This document shows positions 8,239-16,299 of a stretch of DNA of 64,000 nt, piece after piece. Below the pieces are notes generated by a model that made no database searches, was not told the origin of the DNA, and saw only the letters and a program-made list of their open reading frames with translations. The position numbers were made by a program, and so were the translations under genes. Numbering within the stretch: position 1 is the stretch's first letter; the number at the start of each line of letters is the position of its first letter. Source of the stretch: Nocardiopsis sp. TSRI0078 (GTDB taxonomy: Bacteria > Actinomycetota > Actinomycetes > Streptosporangiales > Streptosporangiaceae); assembly GCF_001905145.1 (NCBI RefSeq), contig NZ_LWLB01000010.1, positions 1 to 64,000 on the forward strand, written 5' to 3'.

Positions 8239-9126
8239 TCAGCCGAGGCGGTCCGTCCACTCCCGCAGGCGGGCGAGGAAGGTGCGCCCGGTCGGCGGCG
8301 GATCCTCGACGAGCACGGTGGCGTGGAAGGCGTGCGGCATGCCCTCGTACAGGTCGACGCGGGCGTCGGTCCCCGCCGCGGCGGCGGCCTCGGCGAAGCG
8401 CCGCGCGTCGTCCAGGAACAGCTCGTCCCCTCCGACGGGCAGCAGCAGCGGCGGCAGGCCGCGCAGGTCACCGTGGAGGGGCGACTGCGGCGCCCGGTCC
8501 GGCGCCGCCCCGGCCAGGTACTGCGGCAGGATGTGGCCGGTGGCCGCGCCGCTGAGCAGGTCCTTTCCCTCGTTCTCGGTGAGCGAGGGGCTGGCCATGG
8601 TGAGGTCGGTCAGCGCCGAGACCGGGACCGCCCCGGCGGGGAGGTCGGTCCCCTCCTCCTTGAGGACCAGCAGCGCCGACAGCAGCAGCGTGGCGCCCGC
8701 CGACTCCCCGGCCAGGATGATCCGCGACGCGGGAACCCCCTGGGCGAGCAGGGCCCGGTAGACGGCGGCCACGTCCTCGACCGGCGCCGGGAACGGGTGC
8801 TTCGGCGCGAGCCGGTAGTCCACGCGCAGGGCGGGCCGCCCGGCGGCCCGGGACAGGCGGTGGGCCATGACCCGCTCCGTCCCGGGGTTGGTGTACTCGA
8901 AACCGCCCCCGTGCACGTACACGAGCACGCCCCCGCCGATCCCCGCGCGGTCGGCGTCGACCCAGTCGCAGGGGACACCGCCCGTGTCCGGAAGGAGGGC
9001 GCCCGTGCCCGCGTCCCCGGACGGGGAGACCGAGAAGACGGCCCCCGAGGTGAACAGCTCGCGCACGGCGGCGCGTTCCTCGTCGGTGGCGGGCACACGG
9101 ACGGTGGTCGCGTCAGTGGTGGAGAT
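8239..9126 (-). CDS. HSL-type alpha/beta hydrolase (esterase/lipase)
   Basis: About 295 residues. It carries the oxyanion motif HGGGF in VYVHGGGFEYTN, the nucleophile elbow GESAG in ILAGESAGATLLL, an acidic residue in GGDELFLDD and the catalytic histidine in MPHAFH. This order and spacing define the hormone-sensitive-lipase group (alpha/beta hydrolase fold 3). These are cytosolic enzymes that cleave short-chain esters. The start is uncertain. A strong AAAGGAAG lies 6 nt before an ATC codon at 9126, and the next ordinary start is GTG at 9096. Upstream codons (GTG 9213, ATG 9339) lie in DNA with non-coding codon usage, so I place the start at 9126 or 9096. Monocistronic. Confidence 0.8.
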   Translation of the reverse strand: MSTTDATTVRVPATDEERAAVRELFTSGAVFSVSPSGDAGTGALLPDTGGVPCDWVDADRAGIGGGVLVYVHGGGFEYTNPGTERVMAHRLSRAAGRPALRVDYRLAPKHPFPAPVEDVAAVYRALLAQGVPASRIILAGESAGATLLLSALLVLKEEGTDLPAGAVPVSALTDLTMASPSLTENEGKDLLSGAATGHILPQYLAGAAPDRAPQSPLHGDLRGLPPLLLPVGGDELFLDDARRFAEAAAAAGTDARVDLYEGMPHAFHATVLVEDPPPTGRTFLARLREWTDRLG

Positions 9127-9229
9127 AACGTTCTTCCTTTCTGGTGTGGCGCACGGAGAATCTGGATCCGGTGCACGGATAAAGACGTGTCGGCGATCCG
9201 TGGAATGGCGCACGAAGAAAACAGGAACG

Positions 9230-9732
9230 GCCTGGAAAGGCGGTTCCCGGACATGGATCGCGGACACGGCCGAAGGGCGGTGGACGGACACGGCGCGCGG
9301 GCGCCGTCGGCCGTCGCCGGAAAGGCTCGCACGGAGCACGCGGCCGCGCGGGGGGCCGTGGTGTACCGGGCCCGGGCGCGGAGGGCGTGCGCGGAGAAGG
9401 CTCTAGAGGAGGTCCTGGAAGCGCGTCACGGCGGCATCAACTCCTCGAGGTCGGGTACCGCCCGGCGTCCTGCCGTCCTGTCGTCCCGACGGCGCCGCAC
9501 GGCACGAAAGCAATTTATTCCGCACCCCGAAGAACTGTCAAGCAGGCCTCGGAGAAATCCGCGAAAGGGGATTCGTCCCATTGCGCGGTCGTCGCCGGTC
9601 GTCAGGACCGGGCACCCGCGGTCGCCACCGGCCGCGGCACGCGCGGGTACGCGCGCCACCGTCCACCCGGCACCGCGGCGGTGGCGCACAGTTCAGCCTC
9701 CGTCCTCCTCGCGGTCATCCGGGGCGGGCACA
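9230..9732. other. Intergenic region with no convincing gene
   Basis: About 500 bp between the divergent esterase and acyltransferase genes. Patches near 9500-9580 are lower in G+C than the surroundings, which suggests promoter DNA. Open frames on both strands here have non-coding codon usage and no ribosome sites. I see no RNA gene or repeat. Confidence 0.5.
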
Positions 9733-11829
9733 ATGACCGCCCTCCCCGTACGACCCCGACCACGTGAGAGCGAGTGCCCGTCCGTGTCCCTCCCCACCTC
9801 CCCCGACGGGACCGGGCGTGTACGGCCCGCCGTCGCCGGCACCGACGGCCACCGGCCCGAGATCGACGGCCTGAGGGCCGTGGCCGTGCTCCTGGTGGCC
9901 GCCTACCACGTCTGGCTGGGGCGGGTCTCCGGCGGCGTCGACGTCTTCCTGATGCTGACGGGCTTCCTCATCACCGCCTCCCTGGTGCGCGCGGCCGCCG
10001 GCGGGACGATCCGCTACGGCGCCTTCCTGGGCCGGCTGGCCGCGCGCCTGGTGCCGACCGCCGCCGTCGTCGTCCTGGCGACGCTGGCCGCGACGCGGCT
10101 GCTCCTGCCCGAGACGCGATGGCACGACGCACCGGGGGACGCGGCCGCGGCCCTGCTGTACCACACGAACTGGCACCTGGCGCTGGGCTCGGTGGACTAC
10201 CTGGCGCGCAGCGGCGACCTCGACCCCCTCCAGCACTTCTGGTCGCTGTCGGTGCAGGGGCAGTTCTACCTGGTGTGGCCCGCGTTGATCGCGGCCGCCG
10301 TGTGGACGGCCCGGCGACGCGGACGCGACCCGCGCACCCTGCTGCTCGTCGCCCTGTCCGCGGTCCTCGTGCTCTCGTTGGCCTACTCGGTACTGATGAC
10401 CCGGGCCGACCAGCCGTGGGCCTACTTCGACACCGGTGCCCGGCTGTGGGAGTTCGCGCTCGGCGGGCTGCTGGCCCTGCTGCTGCCGCGGACGAGGCCG
10501 CCACGGGCGGCGCGCGTGGCGCTGGGCTGGACCGGCCTGGCGGCGCTGGTGCTGTGCGGGGTGCTGCTGCAGGTGTCGTCCGCCTTCCCCGGGTACGCGG
10601 CGCTGTGGCCCACCCTGGCCGCCGCGGCCGTCGTCGTGGCCGGGACCTCCGGTTCGGCCCTCGGAGCCGACCGGCTGCTCACCCTGCGGCCGCTGCGCTA
10701 CCTGGGTTCGATCTCCTACGCGCTGTACCTGTGGCACTGGCCCCTGCTGGTGTTCCACCTGTCCGTCACCGGACGCGAGCTCGCGACCCCGTGGGGCGGG
10801 GCGGCCGTCCTGGCGGTGTCGGTGCTGCTGGCGGCGGCGACCACCCCGGTGGCCGACCGGCTGGCCGCGCTGGGGCGCGGAGGCGGGAACCGGGCGCCGC
10901 TGCGCGGAACGGCGGTGGCCCTGGCCTGCCTGCTGCCCGTACTACTCACGGCCGGTGCCTGGGCCGGGCACCAGTCCGCCGAACGCGCCCGGTGGGAGGA
11001 GCTGCTCGCCGACGGCCGCAGCTACCCGGGGGCGGCCGTGGCCGACAGTGCCGGGGTGCCGGACCTGCCGGTCTACCCGCCGCTGGCCTGGGCCGCGGAG
11101 GAGGCCCCCGTGACCTACGCCGACGGCTGCAACCAGACCACCGCCGACGCCGAGGTGATCACGTGCGTCTACGGCTCCGACGACCCGGTGCGTACGGTGG
11201 CGCTGGTGGGCGGCTCGCACGCGGCGCACTGGTTCCCCGCCCTGGAGAGCATCGCCCTGGCACACGACTGGCGGCTGCTCAACATCGTCAAGGGCGCCTG
11301 CCTGTTCACCGACGCCCCGCAGACCTACAAGGGCGAGCCGTACACGTCGTGCACGGAGTGGAACCGCGGGGTGATGGCCGAGCTCGAACGGCTGCGTCCC
11401 GACACGGTCTTCACCACGGGCACCACCACCAGCCTGGACACCTCGGCCGGCTACGGCGAGGAGCAGGTCGTGGACGGCTACGTGGACCGGTGGCGCGAGC
11501 TGGAGGAGATGGGGATCGGCGTGGTCGCCGTGCGCGACACCCCGAGGTTCCGTTTCGACGTGCCCTCCTGCCTGGCCGGGTCCGACCCGGGGGAGTGCGT
11601 CTCGGCTCGGGAGGAGTCGATGGCGCCGGTCTCACCGCTGGAGGGGCTCGCCCTGCCCGCGAACGTGACGGTGCTGGACCTGACCGACCGGTTCTGCGGG
11701 TCCGGCGTGTGCCGTCCCGTGATCGGCAACGTCCTCGTGTACTGGGACAACGGCCACATCGGCGCGACGTTCATGCGCACCCTGGCGCCGGAGCTGGAAC
11801 GGCGGTGGGCGCGGGCCGAGGGCTGGTGA
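9733..11829 (+). CDS. OafA/YrhL-type membrane acyltransferase with C-terminal SGNH domain
   Basis: 698 residues from ATG 9733 (GGGGCGGG upstream; a GTG at 9784 is an alternative). Residues 40-400 form an acyltransferase-3 domain with about ten membrane helices. It begins RPEIDGLRAVAVLLVAAYHVW, which contains the conserved catalytic-type histidine, and includes FWSLSVQGQFYLVWP. The C-terminal 300 residues form an extracytoplasmic SGNH domain. Its nucleophile block is GGSHAAHW near residue 494 (usually GDSH) and its D-x-x-H block is DNGHIG near 672-675. Such proteins transfer acyl groups, often acetyl, to cell-wall or exported glycans. The D-to-G change next to the serine is unusual but the catalytic Ser, Asp and His are present. 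Substrate unknown. Confidence 0.9.
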   Translation: MTALPVRPRPRESECPSVSLPTSPDGTGRVRPAVAGTDGHRPEIDGLRAVAVLLVAAYHVWLGRVSGGVDVFLMLTGFLITASLVRAAAGGTIRYGAFLGRLAARLVPTAAVVVLATLAATRLLLPETRWHDAPGDAAAALLYHTNWHLALGSVDYLARSGDLDPLQHFWSLSVQGQFYLVWPALIAAAVWTARRRGRDPRTLLLVALSAVLVLSLAYSVLMTRADQPWAYFDTGARLWEFALGGLLALLLPRTRPPRAARVALGWTGLAALVLCGVLLQVSSAFPGYAALWPTLAAAAVVVAGTSGSALGADRLLTLRPLRYLGSISYALYLWHWPLLVFHLSVTGRELATPWGGAAVLAVSVLLAAATTPVADRLAALGRGGGNRAPLRGTAVALACLLPVLLTAGAWAGHQSAERARWEELLADGRSYPGAAVADSAGVPDLPVYPPLAWAAEEAPVTYADGCNQTTADAEVITCVYGSDDPVRTVALVGGSHAAHWFPALESIALAHDWRLLNIVKGACLFTDAPQTYKGEPYTSCTEWNRGVMAELERLRPDTVFTTGTTTSLDTSAGYGEEQVVDGYVDRWRELEEMGIGVVAVRDTPRFRFDVPSCLAGSDPGECVSAREESMAPVSPLEGLALPANVTVLDLTDRFCGSGVCRPVIGNVLVYWDNGHIGATFMRTLAPELERRWARAEGW

Positions 11830-11878
11830 GGCCCGGGACCGCCCCAGAGGAAACGACGGAGCGACCCGGCGAGCGCGG

Positions 11879-11922
11879 TCACGCGCGAACAGGATCGTCC
11901 CGGATTCACGCGCGAGCAGGAT
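11879..11922. repeat. Pair of 17-bp direct repeats
   Basis: TCACGCGCGAACAGGAT at 11879-11895 recurs as TCACGCGCGAGCAGGAT at 11906-11922, a 16/17 match with 27-bp spacing. It lies exactly at the boundary between the acyltransferase gene and the transposase relic. It could be a trace of insertion or a small regulatory repeat. Confidence 0.4.
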
Positions 11923-12424
11923 GGCTCCGGAGTGGAGTGGTGTTTTGTGCCGGGTTCTTCAGAAGACCCGGAACCAACGCTTCGACTTCCGCTGAGGCGG
12001 ACTCATCCTGGTAGAAGTCGGCTTCGCACTCCACTGGCGGGACCGGTCCGGTCCCGCCGTGCAGGTGGCGGTGGTTGAACCAGTCCACGTACTCGGCGAC
12101 CGCGAGCTCCACCTCGTCCAGGTTCTTCCAGGACCCGCGGTTGCGGACCGACTCGGCCTCGAACAAGGAGTGGAACGCCTCGGCCAGGGCGCGCTCCTGC
12201 TCTGTGTCCAGGAGGGGTTCGGCGCCACAGGGGCGAGCGGCCAGCGCGGCGGGCCCCTGGTCCTTCCAGGCCCGGTGCCATTTGTGGACGGCTTGCCTGC
12301 TCACGCCGAGCAGGCAGGCGATCGCGGCTTGGGACAGCTCGCCCTGGTCGAACAGCCCCGCTGCGATCAGGCGTCGTTTCCCGTACTCGGCGGGGGTACG
12401 GGGTGAAGCGGGAGAGAACTCCAT
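11906..12424 (-). pseudogene. Chimeric transposase relic: IS630-type HTH joined to an IS3-type C-terminus
   Basis: An open frame of about 172 codons. Residues 10-70 (GKRRLIAAGLFDQGELSQ, CLLGVSRQAVHKWHRAW, GPAALAARP) match the N-terminal helix-turn-helix of IS630-type transposases. From about residue 85 the text becomes ESVRNRGSWKNLDE, AVAEYVDWFNHRHLHG and PVPPVECEADFY, the very C-terminus of the IS3-family (OrfB) integrase core. The catalytic DDE residues of both families are missing. It is thus the fused remains of two insertion sequences and cannot be an active transposase. It marks the stretch before tRNA-Val as a place of past insertions. Confidence 0.75.
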
Positions 12425-12547
12425 GAACAGGGTTTTCCCGGCTCGCGTGAACGCCAATCCACACATCAAAGCTCAGTAGATGGGGCCTGGGCGGCGCAGA
12501 CACAGATGTTATCATCACGCCATTCGAAATCTGAGGAGATGAGTTCC

Positions 12548-12877
12548 GTGAACAGCAAGAACAAGGGCGATCAGCGCGGCCCGAACCCCCGAAAGGACTA
12601 CTCCGTTCCGCCCGAGGGCATGGATCTGATGGAATACCTGGACCTGAGGGAGAAGGCCGAATCCTATATTAGGATGGTGGGGTATCTCTACGTGGACCTG
12701 GCCTTCCACGAGGAGAACCCCGAACAGAAAGAAAAGTACGAAAATGAGAGCAAGCGGCACTCGAAACTACTGAAGTCCATGAAATGGATGGAGGTGGAGG
12801 TTGCGAAGCCGATCGTCGCTGAATATCCAGAACTCATCCGCCGGCTTCGCGAAAAGGTAAAGCAGAGTGAATCGTGA
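12548..12877 (+). CDS. Putative antitoxin partner of a zeta toxin
   Basis: 109 residues. The GTG at 12548 is chosen because the GAGGAG at 12533-12538 stands 9 nt before it; the ATG at 12539 directly abuts the ribosome site and could not use it. The protein is charged and mostly helical (REKAESYIRMVGYLYVDLAF, ENPEQKEKYENESKRH, KLLKSMKWMEVEVAKPI) with no recognised domain. Its stop overlaps the zeta-toxin start by four bases (GTGA), so translation is coupled in the order antitoxin then toxin. Codon usage is much richer in A/T third positions than neighbouring genes, a sign of transfer. The antitoxin role is inferred from position. Confidence 0.65.
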   Translation: MNSKNKGDQRGPNPRKDYSVPPEGMDLMEYLDLREKAESYIRMVGYLYVDLAFHEENPEQKEKYENESKRHSKLLKSMKWMEVEVAKPIVAEYPELIRRLREKVKQSES

Positions 12878-14067
12878 GCCACTCCAGTGACCCTCGGGAA
12901 GCCGCCTGGATTGAGCTGCGCAAGAACCAGCGCATCAGCGACCTCATTCCCGAAGATGTTCCCGCTCGCTCGGCCGGTAAGAAACCGCGGTTCATCATCA
13001 TCACGGGTCAACAGGCCGCGGGTAAGACGAAGACCCAAAAAGACGTGACCAGCGCTCTCGGGGAGCAGCCGGTCGCGTCCTACGACGGCGACGACAACGC
13101 CGAGATCCATCCACGGTACGCGCAGATCATGCGGGCCAACGGCCTGCAGGGCCAGTCCGCCGTTGAGCGGAGGCTGCCCACCGACCTCCACGAGGAGCTG
13201 ATCGGCCACCTTCGCGGTGACATGGGCGGCCCCAAGTACGACGTGGTCGCCAGCCACCCCTTCGGACAGCCGGAGCACGCCGACTACTGGCTCGACGCAT
13301 TCCGCGATCGGGGGTATGAGACGACCGCGGTGTTCGTCGCGACCCACGAGTCGAACAGCATGCTCGGTATCGCCCACCGCTACCAGAAGGACCGTGATGA
13401 CCCTACGAAGGGGTACGGGCGGTGGGTCGACCCCCGTCTTCACGACGCGTCCTACACGAACAACCCCCACATCGCCCACTACCTGGAATCCACGGGCAAG
13501 GTCGACCACATCTACGTGACCGACCGCAACGGCGAGGTCCTCTACGAGAACCACCGCACCCCGGACGGGTCCATGCAGAACGATCTGGGTGCCCGCGAGG
13601 CGATCATCGAGGAGCGCGGCAGAACCCCCACTCCCCAGGAGATCGCGCGCTTCGACTCCATCGTCGCCTACATGCGCAGCACGGATCCCGCGGTGCGTAC
13701 CGAACCGGTCGATGACATGGTCACGATGACCGTCGACTACGCGGAGCAGGATCACCGGGACCTGCGGAGTAAGGGGACCACGGTAGCGGCGCCCACGGCG
13801 TCCGGGCCGCGCAGGAGGATCGGTGAGGCGCTCCAGGAGCAGTTCCAGGACACGACCGCGGTGCCGGAACCGGCCAAGACCGGTGCGGTGTCCAGAGCCG
13901 CGCGCATCGCCCAAAGCGGACAGCTCCCCTCCGGCACCTCCAGAGCCGCGCGCATCGCTCAACGCGGAACCGTCCCGTCCGGCACGCGCTCGCAGAACAC
14001 CGGCAGTACACCGGAACCGAGCAACAGCTCACCAGACAGCGGAAGTGACCGCGGTATCGAGTTCTGA
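12874..14067 (+). CDS. Zeta-toxin-family protein (P-loop kinase toxin)
   Basis: 397 residues, GTG start overlapping the upstream gene. A Walker A motif GQQAAGKT lies at 45-52 after the strand RFIIITG. It is followed by YDGDDNAEIHPRY near 70-82, typical of zeta/PezT toxins, where an aspartate and the HPRY segment contact the nucleotide-sugar. Zeta toxins phosphorylate UDP-N-acetylglucosamine and block cell-wall synthesis. The catalytic core covers about 35-240. The C-terminal 150 residues are a low-complexity tail containing two 16-residue repeats (SRAARIAQ...PSGT). The protein is longer than the roughly 280-residue classical toxins. With the small gene upstream it makes a probable toxin-antitoxin module. 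Confidence 0.82.
   Translation: MSHSSDPREAAWIELRKNQRISDLIPEDVPARSAGKKPRFIIITGQQAAGKTKTQKDVTSALGEQPVASYDGDDNAEIHPRYAQIMRANGLQGQSAVERRLPTDLHEELIGHLRGDMGGPKYDVVASHPFGQPEHADYWLDAFRDRGYETTAVFVATHESNSMLGIAHRYQKDRDDPTKGYGRWVDPRLHDASYTNNPHIAHYLESTGKVDHIYVTDRNGEVLYENHRTPDGSMQNDLGAREAIIEERGRTPTPQEIARFDSIVAYMRSTDPAVRTEPVDDMVTMTVDYAEQDHRDLRSKGTTVAAPTASGPRRRIGEALQEQFQDTTAVPEPAKTGAVSRAARIAQSGQLPSGTSRAARIAQRGTVPSGTRSQNTGSTPEPSNSSPDSGSDRGIEF
13891..13986 (+). repeat. 48-bp tandem duplication inside the toxin gene
   Basis: Two consecutive 48-bp units (13891-13938 and 13939-13986), both beginning TCCAGAGCCGCGCGCATCGC. They encode SRAARIAQSGQLPSGT and SRAARIAQRGTVPSGT. The length is a multiple of three, so the frame is kept. 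Confidence 0.85.
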
Positions 14068-14075
14068 GCAGCCCC

Positions 14076-14115
14076 CGCGGTGGCTACCCATCGGATCGAG
14101 TGGGTAGCCACCGCG
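14076..14115 (+). terminator. Hairpin after the toxin gene
   Basis: Perfect 15-bp arms, CGCGGTGGCTACCCA at 14076-14090 and its complement at 14101-14115, with a 10-nt loop. It stands just after the toxin stop codon (14067). Confidence 0.8.
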
Positions 14116-14347
14116 TGACGGGTCCAACGCGGCTTTGAACAAGTCCGACCCATGTCAGCTCGTGTGAACACAGGTGAGCATTCAGCTAGTTGCCGTAATC
14201 CGGGCATAGCGGACGGTTGGTCGCGGGTTCGGGGAACCGACTACGCAGCAGCGGCCGTGGCGGCATGAGCGGTCGATGGCCTCTTCCTCCGACACGCTAC
14301 TGGAGCGCGCTCGCGCGCGTGGACCCTGGGCAAGCCAACTACAACCC

Positions 14348-14391
14348 GTGGGGCGAAGCCCCACACCGGGGGTCTGGGGGTCGTCCCCCAG
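14348..14391 (-). terminator. Two short hairpins downstream of tRNA-Val
   Basis: GTGGGGC-GAA-GCCCCAC at 14348-14364 and CTGGGGG-TCGT-CCCCCAG at 14374-14391. They lie about 70 bp past the 3' end of the minus-strand tRNA and probably end its transcript. Otherwise I see no gene in 14116-14457. Confidence 0.5.
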
Positions 14392-14457
14392 AAGGAACGA
14401 CCAGACGACCCGGCGAGGAGGACGCAGTCCCCCGAGCAGAGTCGTCTCGGAGTCGAG

Positions 14458-14531
14458 TGGGCGCGAAGGGACTCGAACCCCTGGCCTATTGCTTGTAAGG
14501 CAATTGCTCTAACCAACTGAGCTACGCGCCC
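14458..14531 (-). tRNA. tRNA-Val (anticodon UAC)
   Basis: A 74-nt cloverleaf on the minus strand. The acceptor arm GGGCGCG pairs with CGCGCCC. The D arm has GCTC/GAGC, the anticodon arm ATTGC-CTTACAA-GCAAT puts TAC at positions 34-36, and the T arm is AGGGG-TTCGAGT-CCCTT. The discriminator base is A and CCA is not encoded. UAC reads GUA valine codons. Its 3' end faces the transposase/toxin patch, the usual orientation for integration next to a tRNA gene. Confidence 0.95.
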
Positions 14532-14581
14532 GTGTGTCGGAGGAGATCATACCGCTTTGCGAGGATCCTCGCGCCTGGGTC

Positions 14582-15040
14582 TCAGGCGAGCTCGTACAGG
14601 CGCTTGAGGTACTCGTCCACGTCGCGCGGCTCGGAGGCCGCGGTGAGGACCGACCAGCGCACGACGCCCTCGGCGTCGATCAGGAAGGTGCCCCGCCGAG
14701 CCGTGCCCCGTTCGTGGTCGAACACCCCGTAGGCGTCGGCCACGCGGCCGTGCGGCCAAAAGTCCGACAGCAGGGCGAACGGGAAACCCTCGCGGTCGGA
14801 CCAGGTGCGCAGGGAGAAGACCGAGTCCACCGACACCGCCAGGACGGTGGCGCCGAGCCCGGTGAACTCGGCGTGGCGCTCGCTCAGGTCGGCGAGTTCG
14901 CCGGAGCACACGCCGGAGAAGGCGAGCGGGTAGAAGACCAGCAGGACGGGGCGGCCGCGCAGGTCGGCCGGCGAGACGTCCTGGCCGTACTGGTCCTGGA
15001 GGGTGAAATCGGGCGCGGCGGCGCCCACGGGGACGGTCAT
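14582..15040 (-). CDS. ahpE: AhpE-type peroxiredoxin
   Basis: 152 residues, ATG with GAAGG upstream. A thiol peroxidase that reduces hydroperoxides and peroxynitrite in the cytoplasm. The peroxidatic cysteine is C45 in VFYPLAFSGVCSGE, the form seen in Mycobacterium AhpE (PLAF-GxC-GE). The early DFTLQDQYG and the later conserved arginine in GTARRGTFLID also fit. I see no second conserved cysteine, so it should work as a 1-Cys enzyme needing an external thiol such as mycothiol or mycoredoxin. It is followed on the same strand by tRNA-Val. Confidence 0.92.
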   Translation of the reverse strand: MTVPVGAAAPDFTLQDQYGQDVSPADLRGRPVLLVFYPLAFSGVCSGELADLSERHAEFTGLGATVLAVSVDSVFSLRTWSDREGFPFALLSDFWPHGRVADAYGVFDHERGTARRGTFLIDAEGVVRWSVLTAASEPRDVDEYLKRLYELA

Positions 15041-15152
15041 GGAACACCTTCGTCGACTGGCGTCCCGCCGGTCGGCGGGCGCCCCTCAGCGCCGCGCGTC
15101 CTCCTCTGGGACGCGCGGCACCGGATGCCTCACCCTTCTCGGGTGGTGTCCG

Positions 15153-15578
15153 TCACCGCTTGGGGACGACCAGGCGCGTACCCGACCAGTCGGCACCGAC
15201 ACTGACCGCGCTGGTCTGTGACAGGCCAGACGTCGTCGCGGCCTCGGCCACGTCGTTGGGGGACACGTGCAGCTCACGTCCCGCCTTCGGGGTCAGCACC
15301 AGGATGGTCCCGCCGTCGGCGATGGTGGTCACCGTGTCCATCAACGCGTCGGTGAGGTCCTCCTCCTCGTCGGACCGCCACCACAACAGTGCCGCGTCGA
15401 CGTCACCGTCGAAGTCCTCGTCGACCAGCTCCTCACCGGTGAGTTCGGTGATGGATGCGCGCAGGCCCTCGTCCACGTCGTCGTCGAAGCCGAATTCCTG
15501 CACCACCTGACCCGGCTTGAATCCGAGTCGGTCAGCCAAGCCACGTTCGCTCTGTGCCTGGCCCGCGGTCGCGCTCAC
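15153..15578 (-). CDS. DUF3052-family protein
   Basis: 141 residues, GTG start with AGGAGAAC upstream. The full length matches a conserved actinobacterial family of unknown function (DUF3052), often found near pyruvate dehydrogenase aceE. Recognisable segments are LADRLGFKPGQVVQEFGFDDDVD, acidic ELTGEELVDEDFDGDVDAALLWW, and the C-terminal LSQTSAVSVGADWSGTRLVVPK. The protein is very acidic in its first half, soluble and without known catalytic motifs. It lies 112 bp upstream of ahpE on the same strand. An A/T-rich patch around 15600-15640 probably holds its promoter. Confidence 0.88.
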   Translation of the reverse strand: MSATAGQAQSERGLADRLGFKPGQVVQEFGFDDDVDEGLRASITELTGEELVDEDFDGDVDAALLWWRSDEEEDLTDALMDTVTTIADGGTILVLTPKAGRELHVSPNDVAEAATTSGLSQTSAVSVGADWSGTRLVVPKR

Positions 15579-15757
15579 GAAAGTTCTCCTCCACAGATGG
15601 TTTTTATCAATCTTGCCTGCACGAAGCAGTTGTCACAACGATGCCGGGCCATTTCGCCGCCCGTCACGTGGGTCCGCGACCATCGCTGATGGCCTAGTTC
15701 ACACGCTAGCGGCATGTTCCGTCAACGCGCTGCCAAACCTGTCCGCGTTCCCTCCGC

Positions 15758-16168
15758 TCAGGAGGACGACAGGAAGGACAGCCGTACCCGCCGGTCCGGG
15801 TTGTCCACGTTCAGGTCGACGACCGCGATGGACTGCCACGTACCCAGTTCGAGTCTTCCCGAGATCACCGGGACGGTGGTCTGGGGAGCGATGAAGGCGG
15901 GCATCACGTGCGATCGCCCGTGACCGCGCGAGCCGTGCTTGTGGCGCCATCTGTCGTCGGCCGGGAGCAGGTCGTCCAGGGAGGCGAGGAGGTCGTCGTC
16001 GGACCCCGCCCCGAGTTCGATGATCGCCACACCCGCCGTCGCGTGCGGGACGAAGACGTTGAGCAGTCCGTCGCCCCCGTTCTCTGCGACGAAGTCGCCG
16101 CACTGGCGGGTGATGTCGGTGATGCTCTCCGATCCACCGGTGTGCAGCTCAAGGATCTGTGTCCGCAT
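15758..16168 (-). CDS. yjbQ: YjbQ/UPF0047-family protein
   Basis: 136 residues, ATG 16168 after GAAGGTGG. The family fingerprint is complete: NVFVPHATAGVAIIE near residue 40-55, HKHGSRGHGRSHVMPAFIAPQTTVPV near 78-105, and LELGTWQSIAVVDLN. Several conserved histidines (HAT, HGRSH) line a probable metal/phosphate pocket. Family members are small trimeric proteins. Escherichia coli YjbQ has weak thiamine-phosphate synthase activity, but the true role is unclear. The gene is monocistronic and diverges from phoD at 16300. Confidence 0.9.
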   Translation of the reverse strand: MRTQILELHTGGSESITDITRQCGDFVAENGGDGLLNVFVPHATAGVAIIELGAGSDDDLLASLDDLLPADDRWRHKHGSRGHGRSHVMPAFIAPQTTVPVISGRLELGTWQSIAVVDLNVDNPDRRVRLSFLSSS

Positions 16169-16299
16169 AGCGCCACCTTCGCGCAGGCGCGGCGCTCGTG
16201 CAACCATCGCGGTCCCGGCCGTGGGCCCCGCGCCCCCCCGGGGGGACGGACCATACTCGTCCACCACATGTGCGAACCTGGTCGAATGGAGGGAAAACG

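Noticed and set aside
8323-9732. N-terminal extension of the acyltransferase frame back to 8323
   Set aside because: It lies antisense to the esterase gene and has no matching domain; the first membrane helix begins after 9840.
11949-11970. Hairpin CCGGGTTCTTC/GAAGACCCGG as an insertion-sequence end
   Set aside because: It is inside the transposase relic frame and no matching inverted copy was seen at the other side.
14116-14457. An attachment-site copy of the tRNA-Val 3' end
   Set aside because: No second copy of the tRNA end was found by eye between 11.8 and 14.4 kb. A computed search is needed to be sure.
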